64,000 bases of DNA from positions 1 through 64,000 of the forward strand of contig NZ_RBIL01000003.1 of assembly GCF_003633755.1 (NCBI RefSeq), written 5' to 3'. Below, piece after piece: positions 34,979-43,199 of the stretch; positions within the stretch are counted from its first letter, which is position 1, and every line of letters begins with the position of its first letter. The position numbers were made by a program, and so were the translations under genes. This DNA is from Solirubrobacter pauli. Lineage in GTDB: Bacteria > Actinomycetota > Thermoleophilia > Solirubrobacterales > Solirubrobacteraceae. The notes beneath the pieces were generated by a model. That model did no database searches. It saw only the letters and a program-made list of their open reading frames with translations, and was not told the origin of the DNA.

Positions 34979-35842
34979 TCAAGCCGCGATCGGCGGGGTC
35001 AGGGATGCGCGCAGGAACGCCGCGCCGCGCTCGGCCAGCTCGTCGCTCGGCGCGTCGAGCGGGCGCCACAGGCTCACGGCCTTGGCGATCTCCTCGATGC
35101 CGGGCGTGAACGACTCGATCACGAGCGGCCCCTGGAAGTCGATGTCCCGCAGCGCCTCGAACAGGTCGCCCCACGGGAAGTGCCCGGTGCCCGGCGTGCC
35201 GCGGTCGTTCTCGCACGTGTGCACCTGCAGCAGGCGGTCGCCGACCAGCCGGACGGCGTCCCCGATCGACTTCTCGTCGATGTTCATGTGGAACGTGTCG
35301 AGCAGCACGCCGACGTGCTCGCTGCCGACGCGGTCGACCAGCTCGAGCGCCTGCTCGGCCGTGTTGATCAGGTCGGTCTCGAACCGGTTGAGCGGCTCGA
35401 CGCCGAGGCGCACGCCGTGCGCGGCCGCGTGCTCGGCGACGACCTTCAGGCTCTCGACGGCGAGCCCGCGCTGCGCCTCGCGCTCGTGCGGCTCGGCGAT
35501 CCGCGTCCGGCCGACGGCCGCGTAGAGCGGGCCGACGAAGTGCGGCGCGCCGAGGGCGGCCGCGATCTCGATGCAACGCTCGACGTAGGCGATCGCGTTC
35601 GCGCGCACCGCCGGGTCCTCGTGCGAGAGGTCGCGGTCCGGGCCGATCGCCCCGCAGACGGTGAAGCCGACGCCGGCGTCCTCGCCGGCCGAGCGCAGGC
35701 GCTCGACGCTGAACGCGTCCGGGTCCTCGACCGCCACCTCGACCACGTCGAACCCGAGCGCACGCGCGCGGGCGACCAGCGGTAGATCGCTATCGCTGAA
35801 CGGCGACGTCCAAATCCACGTCGACGCCCCAATCTGGTTCAT
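34979..35842 (-). CDS. Ketose 3-epimerase-like sugar isomerase/epimerase
   Basis: 287 residues, cytoplasmic, ATG 35842 after GGAGGAGAG. The TIM barrel shows all four metal and catalytic positions of the tagatose/allulose 3-epimerase group: Glu in GVEPLNRFETD, Asp in LLDTFHMNIDE, His in VHTCENDRGTPGTGH, and Glu in LVIESFTP. The GTPGxG loop is also typical. It likely epimerises a free keto-sugar, though inosose-type or keto-glycoside substrates are possible. It is the first gene of the eight-gene operon, under a promoter carrying a candidate ROK operator. Confidence 0.85.
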   Translation of the reverse strand: MNQIGASTWIWTSPFSDSDLPLVARARALGFDVVEVAVEDPDAFSVERLRSAGEDAGVGFTVCGAIGPDRDLSHEDPAVRANAIAYVERCIEIAAALGAPHFVGPLYAAVGRTRIAEPHEREAQRGLAVESLKVVAEHAAAHGVRLGVEPLNRFETDLINTAEQALELVDRVGSEHVGVLLDTFHMNIDEKSIGDAVRLVGDRLLQVHTCENDRGTPGTGHFPWGDLFEALRDIDFQGPLVIESFTPGIEEIAKAVSLWRPLDAPSDELAERGAAFLRASLTPPIAA

Positions 35843-35874
35843 CCCTCTCTCCTCCGAAGCGGACTTCGAGCGAG

Positions 35875-35912
35875 AGACTACAGATTAACGAGGGGCGTGC
35901 AACTTAATTTGT
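35875..35912 (-). promoter_or_regulatory. Operon promoter with spaced ROK-type operator
   Basis: Arms acagattaa (35880-35888) and ttaatttgt (35904-35912) are inverted repeats matching at 8 of 9 positions across 15 bases, the spaced layout of XylR/ROK operators. On the minus strand TTGCAC (35902-35897) and TAGTCT (35880-35875), 16 bases apart, fall inside it, 33 bases before ATG 35842. Binding here would block the epimerase-transporter-ThuA2 operon. Confidence 0.55.
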
Positions 35913-35931
35913 CGATGGCCGACGAATACCG

Positions 35932-37113
35932 TCAAGCGGCGGCGGATTCCGTCACGAACGCGTCGATCGCGTCGGGGTCCAGGGTGTGCTCGATCACCGT
36001 GAGAGCGGCGCCGCGCAGGCCCGCGTCGTCGCCGTAGGGCGAGCGGGCCAAGGTGACCGCGCGGGCCGCCGCCGGCAGCGCGGTCTTGTAGATCGCCTCC
36101 TGCATGCCGACCAGGAACTGGTCGCCGGCGTCCACGAGGTAGCCCCAGACCGCGATCACGTCGGGGTTGAGCAGGTTGATCGCGCCCGCGACGACGTCGC
36201 CGATCTGGCGACCGGCCTCGCGCACCTCCTGGACGGCCTCGAGCACGCCGCGGTTGGCGAGCTCGGACACCTCGCGGGCGGTGCGGATGTCGAAGCCGTG
36301 CTCATGCAGGCGGGCCGCGAGCGCGGCGCCGCCGGCGACCGTGTTCAGGCAGCCGCGCGAGCCGCACGTGCACGGGGCCTCGTGGCCGTGGACCTTCGTG
36401 TGGCCGATCTCGCCCAGCAGGCCGGTCGCGCCACGCACCACCTGGCCGTCGATGATCAGACCGCAGGCGATCACCGTGCCGACCTTCAGGCAGAGGAAGA
36501 CGCGGGCGTCGGGCCAGGAGGTGCGGTGCTCCCCGAGGGCGAGGAAGTTCACGTCGCGGTCGGTGAACACGGGGCGCTCGTAGCGCTCGCGCAGCCGGTC
36601 CGCGAGCGGGAAGGAGCGCCACTGCGCGGTCGTGGCGCCCGTGCCGGCGATCTCGAGGTCGCCCGGCATGCCGATGCCGAGCCCGTACAGGCGCCCAGCG
36701 TCCCCGCCCACCTCGGCGAGGCCCTCGTCGAAGTGGCGCTCGAGATCGCGCAGCAGCGCCTCGGGGCCTTCGCTGACGTCGATGTCGACCTTGCGGTACC
36801 AGAGCACGTCGGCGGCGAGGTTCGTCACCGCCATCAACATGCCGCTCATGCCGACCTGGGCGGCGAGCGTCACCCCCGCCGAGGCGTTGAACGCCAGGCG
36901 GCTGGCGGGCCGGCCGCGCGCGCCGCTCGTCTCCCCCACGCTGACGATCAGGCCGTGCTTGAGCAGCACGTCGAGGCGCTCGGTGACCGTCGAGCGGGCG
37001 AGACCCATGGTCGCGGCCAGGTCGGCGGTCGTCTCGGCCGCACCGCGGCGGAGGAGGTCCAGCACCTCGCCGGTGCGGGCCAGGCGGAGGGGGCTCGGAT
37101 TCGTTGACGCCAC
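35932..37113 (-). CDS. ROK family transcriptional repressor of the transport operon (predicted)
   Basis: 393 residues from GTG 37113. Winged helix-turn-helix at residues ~20-70 (TTADLAATMGLARSTVTERL), then a ROK domain with DRDVNFLALGEH, GLLGEIGHTKVHG and the zinc motif CTCGSRGCL. The start has no ribosome site; a TATGAT -10 box ends 6 bases upstream, implying a leaderless message. It is upstream of, and on the same strand as, the operon at 35842 whose promoter holds a ROK-type repeat, and divergent from the Tm-1-like pair, so it may control both. Confidence 0.85.
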   Translation of the reverse strand: MASTNPSPLRLARTGEVLDLLRRGAAETTADLAATMGLARSTVTERLDVLLKHGLIVSVGETSGARGRPASRLAFNASAGVTLAAQVGMSGMLMAVTNLAADVLWYRKVDIDVSEGPEALLRDLERHFDEGLAEVGGDAGRLYGLGIGMPGDLEIAGTGATTAQWRSFPLADRLRERYERPVFTDRDVNFLALGEHRTSWPDARVFLCLKVGTVIACGLIIDGQVVRGATGLLGEIGHTKVHGHEAPCTCGSRGCLNTVAGGAALAARLHEHGFDIRTAREVSELANRGVLEAVQEVREAGRQIGDVVAGAINLLNPDVIAVWGYLVDAGDQFLVGMQEAIYKTALPAAARAVTLARSPYGDDAGLRGAALTVIEHTLDPDAIDAFVTESAAA

Positions 37114-37119
37114 GCACCA

Positions 37120-37125
37120 ATCATA
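37120..37125 (-). promoter_or_regulatory. -10 box for leaderless ROK transcript
   Basis: TATGAT on the minus strand (37125-37120) lies 6 bases before GTG 37113. No -35 is obvious. Confidence 0.4.
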
Positions 37126-37147
37126 CGGTCGGCGGAAGTCTCCGGAG

Positions 37148-37176
37148 TTGACTTGCATGGTCGAGCGAGTTACGTT
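37148..37176 (+). promoter_or_regulatory. Promoter of the Tm-1-like gene pair
   Basis: TTGACT (37148-37153) and TACGTT (37171-37176) are 17 bases apart. Expected transcription start is about 37183, just before GGGAGGAGG (37193-37201) and GTG 37208. An ATG at 37157 lies between the two boxes and is therefore not used from this promoter. Confidence 0.6.
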
Positions 37177-37207
37177 GCCCGTCGACGAAATTGGGAGGAG
37201 GACGCGG

Positions 37208-38047
37208 GTGCAGTACGCGAGGCAGGAGATCGTCGACCGGCTGAGAGGCCAGATCGACCGCAAGCAGGCGATCGTCTGCGCAGGGGCGGGCACGGGGATC
37301 TCCGCGAAGTTCATCGAGCGCGGTGGCGCCGACCTGATCATCGTCTACAGCTCCGGCCGGTTCCGGATGGCCGGCCACAGCTCGATGTGCGGCCTGCTCG
37401 CGCTCGGTGACGCCAACGCGATCGTGATGGAGATGGGCGAGCGCGAGATCCTCCCGGTCGTGCAGCGGACGCCGGTGATCGCCGGCGTCAACGGCACCGA
37501 CCCGACGCGCGTGATGCGCCGCTTCCTCAGCGGCGTCGCCGACGCGGGCTTCTCGGGCGTGAACAACTTCCCCACCGTCGGCCTGTTCGACGGACGCTTC
37601 CGCAAGGAGCTGGAGGCGTCGGACCTCGGCTTCTCGCGCGAAGTCGAGATGATCTCGATCGCGCATGCGCTCGGGCTGTTCACGATCGTCTACGTCTTCA
37701 CGCCGCAGGAGGCGGCCGCGATGGCGGCGGCCGGGGCCGACGCGGTGATCGCGCACATGGGCCTCACCGTCGGCGGGAGCATCGGCATGAGCAGCGAGGA
37801 GGCGATGACGCTCGACGCGTCGTGCGAGCTCGTGCAGGCGATCGGCGAGTCGGCGCTCGCCGAGCGACCGGAGACGATCGTGCTGTGCCATGGTGGCCCG
37901 ATCGCCACCCCGGACGACGCCGCGTACGTGATGGGCCGCTCGAACGCGGTCGGGTTCGTCGGCGCGTCGAGCATGGAGCGCCTCCCGGTCGAGGAGGCCG
38001 TCTCCTCCACCACCGAGCACTTCAAATCGATCCCGATCGGCCTGTGA
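37208..38047 (+). CDS. TIM-barrel protein of the phosphoenolpyruvate hydrolase-like / Tm-1 family
   Basis: 279 residues. GTG 37208 has GGGAGGAGG 6 bases upstream and lies downstream of a good promoter. The sequence (AIVCAGAGTGISAKFIERGG, MCGLLALGDANAIVMEMG, VIAGVNGTDPTRVMRRFL, GVNNFPTVGLFDGRFRKELE) matches the PF09370 TIM-barrel family, annotated as phosphoenolpyruvate hydrolase-like and homologous to one half of the plant Tm-1 virus-resistance protein. The bacterial role is not established. It overlaps the next gene by GTGA, so the two are translated together and probably form a complex. Confidence 0.85.
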   Translation: MQYARQEIVDRLRGQIDRKQAIVCAGAGTGISAKFIERGGADLIIVYSSGRFRMAGHSSMCGLLALGDANAIVMEMGEREILPVVQRTPVIAGVNGTDPTRVMRRFLSGVADAGFSGVNNFPTVGLFDGRFRKELEASDLGFSREVEMISIAHALGLFTIVYVFTPQEAAAMAAAGADAVIAHMGLTVGGSIGMSSEEAMTLDASCELVQAIGESALAERPETIVLCHGGPIATPDDAAYVMGRSNAVGFVGASSMERLPVEEAVSSTTEHFKSIPIGL

Positions 38048-39294
38048 GCATCGCCCTCGTCGCCGCGCTGGACACCAAGGCCGAGGACGCCGCCTTCCTG
38101 GCGTCCCGGCTGCGGTCGCGCGGCCACGAGGTCGTCGTGGTCGACGTCGGCGTGCTGGGTGAGCCCGGACTGCCCGTGGACGTGCCGCGCGCGGTGGTGG
38201 CGCGCGCGGGCGGGAGCTCGATCGAGGCGCTCGTCGCGCGCCGTGACCGCTCGACCGCGGTGGCGGTGATGACGCGCGGCGCGGCACACGTGCTCGCCGA
38301 CCTGCACGCGCGCGGGCCGCTGGCGGGCGCGCTCGCGATCGGCGGCGGCGCGGGCACGACGATCGGGGCGACCGCGCTGCGGGCGCTCCCGCTCGGGCTG
38401 CCGAAGGTCGTGCTCACGACGCTCGCCGCCGAGACGGGCCGCTTCGTCGGCACGAGCGACGTGGTGCTGTTCCCGTCGATCGTCGACGTCGCGGGCGTGA
38501 ACCGCATCTCGCGCGTCTCATACGCGCGCGCGGCGGACGCGCTGGCCGGCATGGTCGAGGGCGCGCCGGAGCCGCCGGCCTCCGAGCGCGACCGGCCGCT
38601 CGTCGCCGCGACCATGTTCGGCGTCACGACGCCTTGCGTGCAGCGCGCCAAGGATCGGCTGGAGGCGGCCGGGTGCGAGGTGCTCGTCTTCCACGCGTGC
38701 GGCGCGGGCGGGCGGATGATGGAGCGCCTCGTCGACGACGGCCTCGTCGACGCCGTCCTGGACATCACCACCACCGAGTGGGCCGACGAGGTCGTCGGCG
38801 GCATCCTCACCGCCGGCCCGCACCGGCTCGAGGCCGCGGCGCGCGCCGGCATCCCCCAGGTCGTCTCGCTCGGCGCGACCGACATGGTCAACTTCGGCCC
38901 GCTGCGCACGGTGCCGTCGCGCCTGCGCGGGCGCTGCCTGTACGAGCACACCGCCGACTCCACGCTGCTGCGGGTCACGCCCGAGGAGGCGACCGAGATC
39001 GGCCGCGCGATCGGCCGCAAGCTCCGCGGCGCGGGCGATCACGCGACGGTGGTGGTGCCGCGCCGGGGCGTCTCCGCGCTCGACGACGCCGGCGCGCCGT
39101 TCGACGATCCCCGCGCCCGCGCCGCGCTCGCGGCCGCCGTCCGCGGCGAGCTCGCCGGCACCGCCGTGCAGTACGAGGAGCACGACCTGCACATCAACGA
39201 CGACGTGTTCGCGGACCGCCTCGCCCAGCGGGTGCTCGAGCAGCTCGAAGCCGTCGGCCACGCGCCCCGCGGCGAACCCGCCCAGGCGCGGTAG
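38044..39294 (+). CDS. Tm-1-like ATP-binding domain protein (UPF0261)
   Basis: 416 residues from GTG 38044, overlapping the previous stop by 4 bases. It opens IALVAALDTKAEDAAFLASR, the signature of UPF0261/Tm-1-like ATP-binding proteins, followed by the glycine-rich GALAIGGGAGTTIGATALRA and the second-half motifs MFGVTTPCVQRAKDRLE and DMVNFGPL. This is the other half of plant Tm-1; here the two halves are separate genes in reverse order to a simple fusion. Catalysed reaction unknown. A LysR gene follows 21 bases later. Confidence 0.85.
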   Translation: MSIALVAALDTKAEDAAFLASRLRSRGHEVVVVDVGVLGEPGLPVDVPRAVVARAGGSSIEALVARRDRSTAVAVMTRGAAHVLADLHARGPLAGALAIGGGAGTTIGATALRALPLGLPKVVLTTLAAETGRFVGTSDVVLFPSIVDVAGVNRISRVSYARAADALAGMVEGAPEPPASERDRPLVAATMFGVTTPCVQRAKDRLEAAGCEVLVFHACGAGGRMMERLVDDGLVDAVLDITTTEWADEVVGGILTAGPHRLEAAARAGIPQVVSLGATDMVNFGPLRTVPSRLRGRCLYEHTADSTLLRVTPEEATEIGRAIGRKLRGAGDHATVVVPRRGVSALDDAGAPFDDPRARAALAAAVRGELAGTAVQYEEHDLHINDDVFADRLAQRVLEQLEAVGHAPRGEPAQAR

Positions 39295-39315
39295 CGACCG
39301 CAATACGCTGGGGCC

Positions 39316-40230
39316 GTGAACCTGGCTCGCTTGCGCGTCTTCGCCGAGGTCGCTCGGACGGGCACGTTCTCCGCCGCCGCCGAGACGCTCTCGTACACGC
39401 CGTCCGCCGTGTCGCAGCAGATGGCCAAGCTCGAAGCCGAGCTCGGCACGCCGCTGCTGGTCCGTGCCCGCACGGGGATCGCGCTGACCGACGCGGGCAA
39501 GGCGCTGCTCGCCCGGACCCGCACGATCCTCGCCGAGGTGCGCACGGCGCAGGCCGAGTTGGACGCGCTGGCCGTCGCGCGCTCGGGCACGGTGCGGCTG
39601 GGCTCGTTCCCGACCGCGACGCAGACGTTCGTGGCGGGCGTGCTGAGCACCTTCGCCGAGCGGTTCCCCGACGTGGCCGTGACGCTCGTCGACGACGAGC
39701 CGCACCACAACGTCGCGCGCCTGCACGACCGCGCGCTGGACCTGGCCGTGATCTTCGGCGTGCCCGACCGGCCCGTCGGGCTCGACTACTTCGGCGTCCG
39801 CCTCTCCCCCGACGACGCGGTCACGGTGACGCCGCTGCTCGAGGACGCCTACGTGCTCGTCGTGCCCAGCGGCCACCGGCTCGCCGAGGCGCCGGTCACC
39901 CTCGACGACCTGCGCGACGAGCGGCTGATCGGCAGCGCCGGGACGCCCGGGCTCACCGAGCTGGCCGACCGCTGCCGCGAGCGGGGCTTCGAGGCGCGCC
40001 TGAACGGGTTCGTGTGCACGGACTACCTGACCGTGCGGCGGCTGGTGGCCGCCGGGCAGGGGATCGCGGTGGTCCCGGGGCTCGCCGCGCAGCACCCGCT
40101 GGCCGGCACGGTCGTGCGCCGGTTCGAGGGCTGGGCGCCGCACCGGAACGTGCTGCTCGCGCAGCCCGCCGACGGCGTGCTCAGCCCGGCGGCGAGCGCG
40201 ATGGCGGCCGTGCTCGTCCACGCTTGCTAA
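39316..40230 (+). CDS. LysR family transcriptional regulator
   Basis: 304 residues from GTG 39316. The N-terminal winged helix (LARLRVFAEVARTGTFSAAA, TPSAVSQQMAKLEAELG) and the periplasmic-binding-like effector domain (GTVRLGSFPTATQTFVAGVL, LVVPSGHRLA, VRRLVAAGQGIAVVPGLA) are canonical. It lies in the same direction as the Tm-1-like pair and may be cotranscribed. The inducer is unknown. Confidence 0.9.
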   Translation: MNLARLRVFAEVARTGTFSAAAETLSYTPSAVSQQMAKLEAELGTPLLVRARTGIALTDAGKALLARTRTILAEVRTAQAELDALAVARSGTVRLGSFPTATQTFVAGVLSTFAERFPDVAVTLVDDEPHHNVARLHDRALDLAVIFGVPDRPVGLDYFGVRLSPDDAVTVTPLLEDAYVLVVPSGHRLAEAPVTLDDLRDERLIGSAGTPGLTELADRCRERGFEARLNGFVCTDYLTVRRLVAAGQGIAVVPGLAAQHPLAGTVVRRFEGWAPHRNVLLAQPADGVLSPAASAMAAVLVHAC

Positions 40231-40287
40231 TCCCGGGGTTCAGCAACGCTTGTGGCGCGACGGGCGCGCGCCGCGCAGGATCACCGG

Positions 40288-41205
40288 ATGCGCGCCTCCC
40301 TCGTCCTGGTCCTCGTCTTCGCGCTGGCCGGTTGCGGCGCCGCCGCGGCGCCGCCGGCCGCCACGGTGCGCGAGCCGGGCTGCCGCCCGGCTGAGGACGC
40401 GGCGAGCTTCGGCGCGGGGAGCGTGCGCGTGTGCCCGGTCGGCGAGGACCGCCGCTACGCGCTCTACGAGCCGCGCGCGCTCGGACGCGAGCCCGTGCCG
40501 CTGATCGTGGCGCTGCACGGCGTCGGCGGCCCGCAGGCGACGCCCGCCGGCACCGCGCAGGCGTCCCGGCTGGGCGCCCTCGCGGACGCCGAGAGCGTCG
40601 CCGTGGCCTACGCCGACGGCAACGGCACCTGGAGCCACGCCGACGACGCCTACTTCTCGGCGCTGTTCGACGACGTCGCGCGCCACCGCGCGATCGACCC
40701 GCGGCGGGTCTACGTGATCGGCTGGTCCGGCGGCGGGTTCATGGTGCACCGGATCGCCTGCCGTCTCGCGGACCGGGTCGCCGCGGTGGCCGTGCTGCAG
40801 GCGCCGCTGCGCGGTGACTGCAGACCGAGCGCGCCGGTGAGCGTCCTGCAGATCGTCGGCGAAGCGGACCCGGTCATCCCCGTCGCCGGCGGCACGCTGC
40901 CGGACGGCACACGCGCGCCGAAGTTGACGACGGCGATGGCGCGCTGGCGCAGGCTCGCTGCCTGCGACCGCCCGACGATCCGCTCGGACGAAGGCATCTT
41001 CAACCAGCTCGCCGACTGCGACGGCGGCGCCTCCGTCGACCTGATCGCGCTGGAGGGCGGCGGCCACGTGTGGTACGGGCCCGACCAGCCCGCCCCCGAC
41101 AACAAGGTCGACGCCACGCAGGAGGCGTGGCGGTTCTTCGCCGCGCACCCGAAGGCTCGCGGCCAGCGGACGACCTCGGACGTCGGCGGCGCGACCGAGC
41201 GCTGA
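40288..41205 (+). CDS. Lipoprotein esterase of the PHB depolymerase / feruloyl esterase (LpqC-like) family
   Basis: About 305 residues. ATG 40288 gives a lipoprotein signal peptide (MRASLVLVLVFALAGCG, lipobox LAGC); an upstream in-frame start at 40252 would spoil it. The alpha/beta-hydrolase triad is visible: Ser in VIGWSGGGFM, Asp in VGEADPVIP, His in GGGHVWYG, with the oxyanion segment ALHGVGG. Family members hydrolyse polyhydroxyalkanoates or aromatic esters; the mature enzyme should sit on the outer face of the membrane. Substrate unknown. Confidence 0.82.
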   Translation: MRASLVLVLVFALAGCGAAAAPPAATVREPGCRPAEDAASFGAGSVRVCPVGEDRRYALYEPRALGREPVPLIVALHGVGGPQATPAGTAQASRLGALADAESVAVAYADGNGTWSHADDAYFSALFDDVARHRAIDPRRVYVIGWSGGGFMVHRIACRLADRVAAVAVLQAPLRGDCRPSAPVSVLQIVGEADPVIPVAGGTLPDGTRAPKLTTAMARWRRLAACDRPTIRSDEGIFNQLADCDGGASVDLIALEGGGHVWYGPDQPAPDNKVDATQEAWRFFAAHPKARGQRTTSDVGGATER

Positions 41206-41214
41206 GCGTGGTCG

Positions 41215-41601
41215 TCAGCCGGCTTCGGCGCGAAGCTGGTCCGCGAGCCCCTCGGCCTGGCGGAGCTGCTCCTGGAGCTTGGCGCACCGCTTGGCGGCGT
41301 CGTCGGCGTAGCGCGACAGCAGCTCTCGCGCCGCCGCCCGCGCATCCGGCCCCGCCGCTTGCAGCTGATCGCGGGCGTCGAGCAGCTCGCGCATCTCCTG
41401 GATGGTGAAGCCCAGCGGCTTCATCTGCTTGATCAGCGCCAGCCGATCGACCTGCAGCTCGCTGAAGAGGCGGAAGCCGCCGGCGGTCCGGGACTCCGGG
41501 GTCAGCAGCCCCTGCTCCTCGTAGTAGCGGACCGTGCGCAACGAGAGGCCGACGCGTTCGGCCACGTCGCCGATCTGCAGCAGCTTGCCGGTCTCGTCCA
41601 T
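41215..41601 (-). CDS. MerR family transcriptional regulator
   Basis: 128 residues. The N-terminal winged helix (LLQIGDVAERVGLSLRTVRY, YEEQGLLTPESRTAGGFRLF) is classic MerR, followed by a long coiled-coil dimerisation helix (EMRELLDARDQLQ to LRQAEGLADQLRAE). There is no cysteine-rich metal site, so it senses something other than a soft metal. It diverges from the SulP gene, with an inverted repeat between them. Confidence 0.9.
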   Translation of the reverse strand: MDETGKLLQIGDVAERVGLSLRTVRYYEEQGLLTPESRTAGGFRLFSELQVDRLALIKQMKPLGFTIQEMRELLDARDQLQAAGPDARAAARELLSRYADDAAKRCAKLQEQLRQAEGLADQLRAEAG

Positions 41602-41632
41602 CGACCGTCTAGCCTACGCGTCACCAACCAAC

Positions 41633-41650
41633 CCTTACGTTCATGTAAGG
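41633..41650. promoter_or_regulatory. Candidate MerR operator
   Basis: CCTTAC (41633-41638) and GTAAGG (41645-41650) are perfect inverted arms with a 6-base spacer in the 110-base gap between the MerR and SulP genes. Placement 62 bases before the SulP start fits control of both. Confidence 0.5.
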
Positions 41651-41711
41651 TTGCCTCGGTGCCGATGCCCTCGGCACGCCTCTCTCCCCTGTCGCTCCCC
41701 GAAGGATCCCC

Positions 41712-43178
41712 TTGCCAGTCCGCCTCACCCTGCCGTCGTTCGGCGTGCTTCGCGTCGAGCTGCTCGCCGGCCTCGTCGTCGCGCTCGCGCTCATCCCCGA
41801 GGCGATCTCGTTCTCGCTGATCGCCGGCGTCGACCCGCGCGTCGGGCTGTTCGCGTCGTTCACGATGGCGGTGACGATCGCGATCGCCGGCGGGCGGCCG
41901 GCGATGATCTCCGCGGCGACCGGCGCGATGGCGCTCGTGGTGGTCGGCCTGGTGAAGGACCACGGACTCGAGTACCTGCTGGCTGCGACGATCCTCGCGG
42001 GCGTGATCCAGATCGGGCTCGGCCTGCTCGGCGTGTCGAAGCTGATGCGGTTCGTGCCGCGGTCGGTGATGACCGGGTTCGTCAACGCGCTCGCGATCCT
42101 GATCTTCCTGGCGCAGCTGCCGCACCTGACCGGTGGCGGCGCGCTCGGCTACGCGCTGGTGGCCGCCGGGCTGGCGTTGATCTTCGTCCTGCCGCGCTTC
42201 ACCACGGCGGTGCCCGCGCCGCTCGTGGCGATCGTGGTGCTGACCGTGGCGGTCGTGGCCTCCGGCTGGAGCCTGCCGGACGTCGGTGACGAGGGCGCGC
42301 TGCCCGACGCGCTGCCCGTGCTCGGCATCCCGAGCGTGCCACTGGACCTGGACACGCTGCGCATCATCGCGCCGTACTCCTTCACGCTCGCGATCGTCGG
42401 CCTGCTCGAGTCGCTGATGACCGCCAAGCTCGTCGACGACATCACCGAGACGCGCTCGGACAAGGAGCGCGAGACCCGCGGCCAGGGCATCGCCAACGTC
42501 GTCACCGGGTTCTTCGGCGGCATGGCCGGCTGCGCGATGATCGGCCAGACGATGATCAACGTGAAGGCCTCGGGCGCGCGCACCCGGATCTCCACGTTCT
42601 TCGCCGGCGCGTTCCTGCTCGTGCTGTGCGTCGGGCTCGGCGACGTGGTCGCGGTGATCCCGATGGCCGCGCTCGTGGCCGTGATGATCTTCGTCAGCGT
42701 CGCCACCTTCGACTGGCACAGCATCGCGCCGGCCACGCTGCGCCGGCTGCCCGCGGGCGAGACCGCGATCATGCTCGTCACGGTCGCCGCCACCGTCGCC
42801 ACGCACAACCTCGCGATCGGCGTCGGCCTCGGCGTGCTCACGGCGATGGTGCTGTTCGCCCGGCGCGCGGCGCACCTCGTGCAGGTCGAGCGGGTCGAGG
42901 ACCCCGACGGGACGACCGCCTTCTACTCCGTCACCGGCGAGCTGTTCTTCGCGTCCGACCAGGAGCTGATCGACGCGTTCGACTTCGCGGGCGACCCGCC
43001 GCGCGTGATCGTCGACCTGTCGCGCGCCCAGGTGTGGGACGCGTCGGCCGTCGCGGCGCTCGACGCGATCGAGACGCACTACGGCCGGCACGGGACCGCC
43101 GTGGAGATCACCGGCCTGAGCGCCGAGAGCGAAGCGCTGCACACGACGCTCTCGGGCCAGCTGGCCGGCGCGCACTGA
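41712..43178 (+). CDS. SulP family anion transporter with STAS domain
   Basis: 488 residues from TTG 41712, preceded by GAAGGA. The transmembrane part (~1-375) has SLC26/SulP hallmarks: LVVALALIPEAISFSLIAG, MISAATGAMALVVVGLV, GFVNALAILIFLAQLP, ANVVTGFFGGMAGCAMIGQT. The C-terminal STAS domain (~395-488) includes FYSVTGELFFASDQ and the conserved VIVDLSRAQVWDASAV. Substrates in the family are sulfate, bicarbonate or related anions. Divergence from a MerR regulator with an intervening repeat suggests inducible expression. Its stop lies inside a hairpin. Confidence 0.9.
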   Translation: MPVRLTLPSFGVLRVELLAGLVVALALIPEAISFSLIAGVDPRVGLFASFTMAVTIAIAGGRPAMISAATGAMALVVVGLVKDHGLEYLLAATILAGVIQIGLGLLGVSKLMRFVPRSVMTGFVNALAILIFLAQLPHLTGGGALGYALVAAGLALIFVLPRFTTAVPAPLVAIVVLTVAVVASGWSLPDVGDEGALPDALPVLGIPSVPLDLDTLRIIAPYSFTLAIVGLLESLMTAKLVDDITETRSDKERETRGQGIANVVTGFFGGMAGCAMIGQTMINVKASGARTRISTFFAGAFLLVLCVGLGDVVAVIPMAALVAVMIFVSVATFDWHSIAPATLRRLPAGETAIMLVTVAATVATHNLAIGVGLGVLTAMVLFARRAAHLVQVERVEDPDGTTAFYSVTGELFFASDQELIDAFDFAGDPPRVIVDLSRAQVWDASAVAALDAIETHYGRHGTAVEITGLSAESEALHTTLSGQLAGAH

Positions 43179-43190
43179 GGCGCGCCGGCC
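43163..43190. terminator. Bidirectional hairpin over the SulP stop
   Basis: GGCCGGCGCGC (43163-43173) pairs with GCGCGCCGGCC (43180-43190), 11 bp with a 6-base loop, enclosing the SulP stop codon and ending before the convergent ThuA3 stop. Confidence 0.6.
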
Positions 43191-43199
43191 GGCGGCGGA

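Noticed and set aside
37157-37207. Earlier ATG for the Tm-1-like TIM-barrel gene
   Set aside because: It lies between the -35 and -10 boxes and has no ribosome site, whereas GTG 37208 has a strong one.
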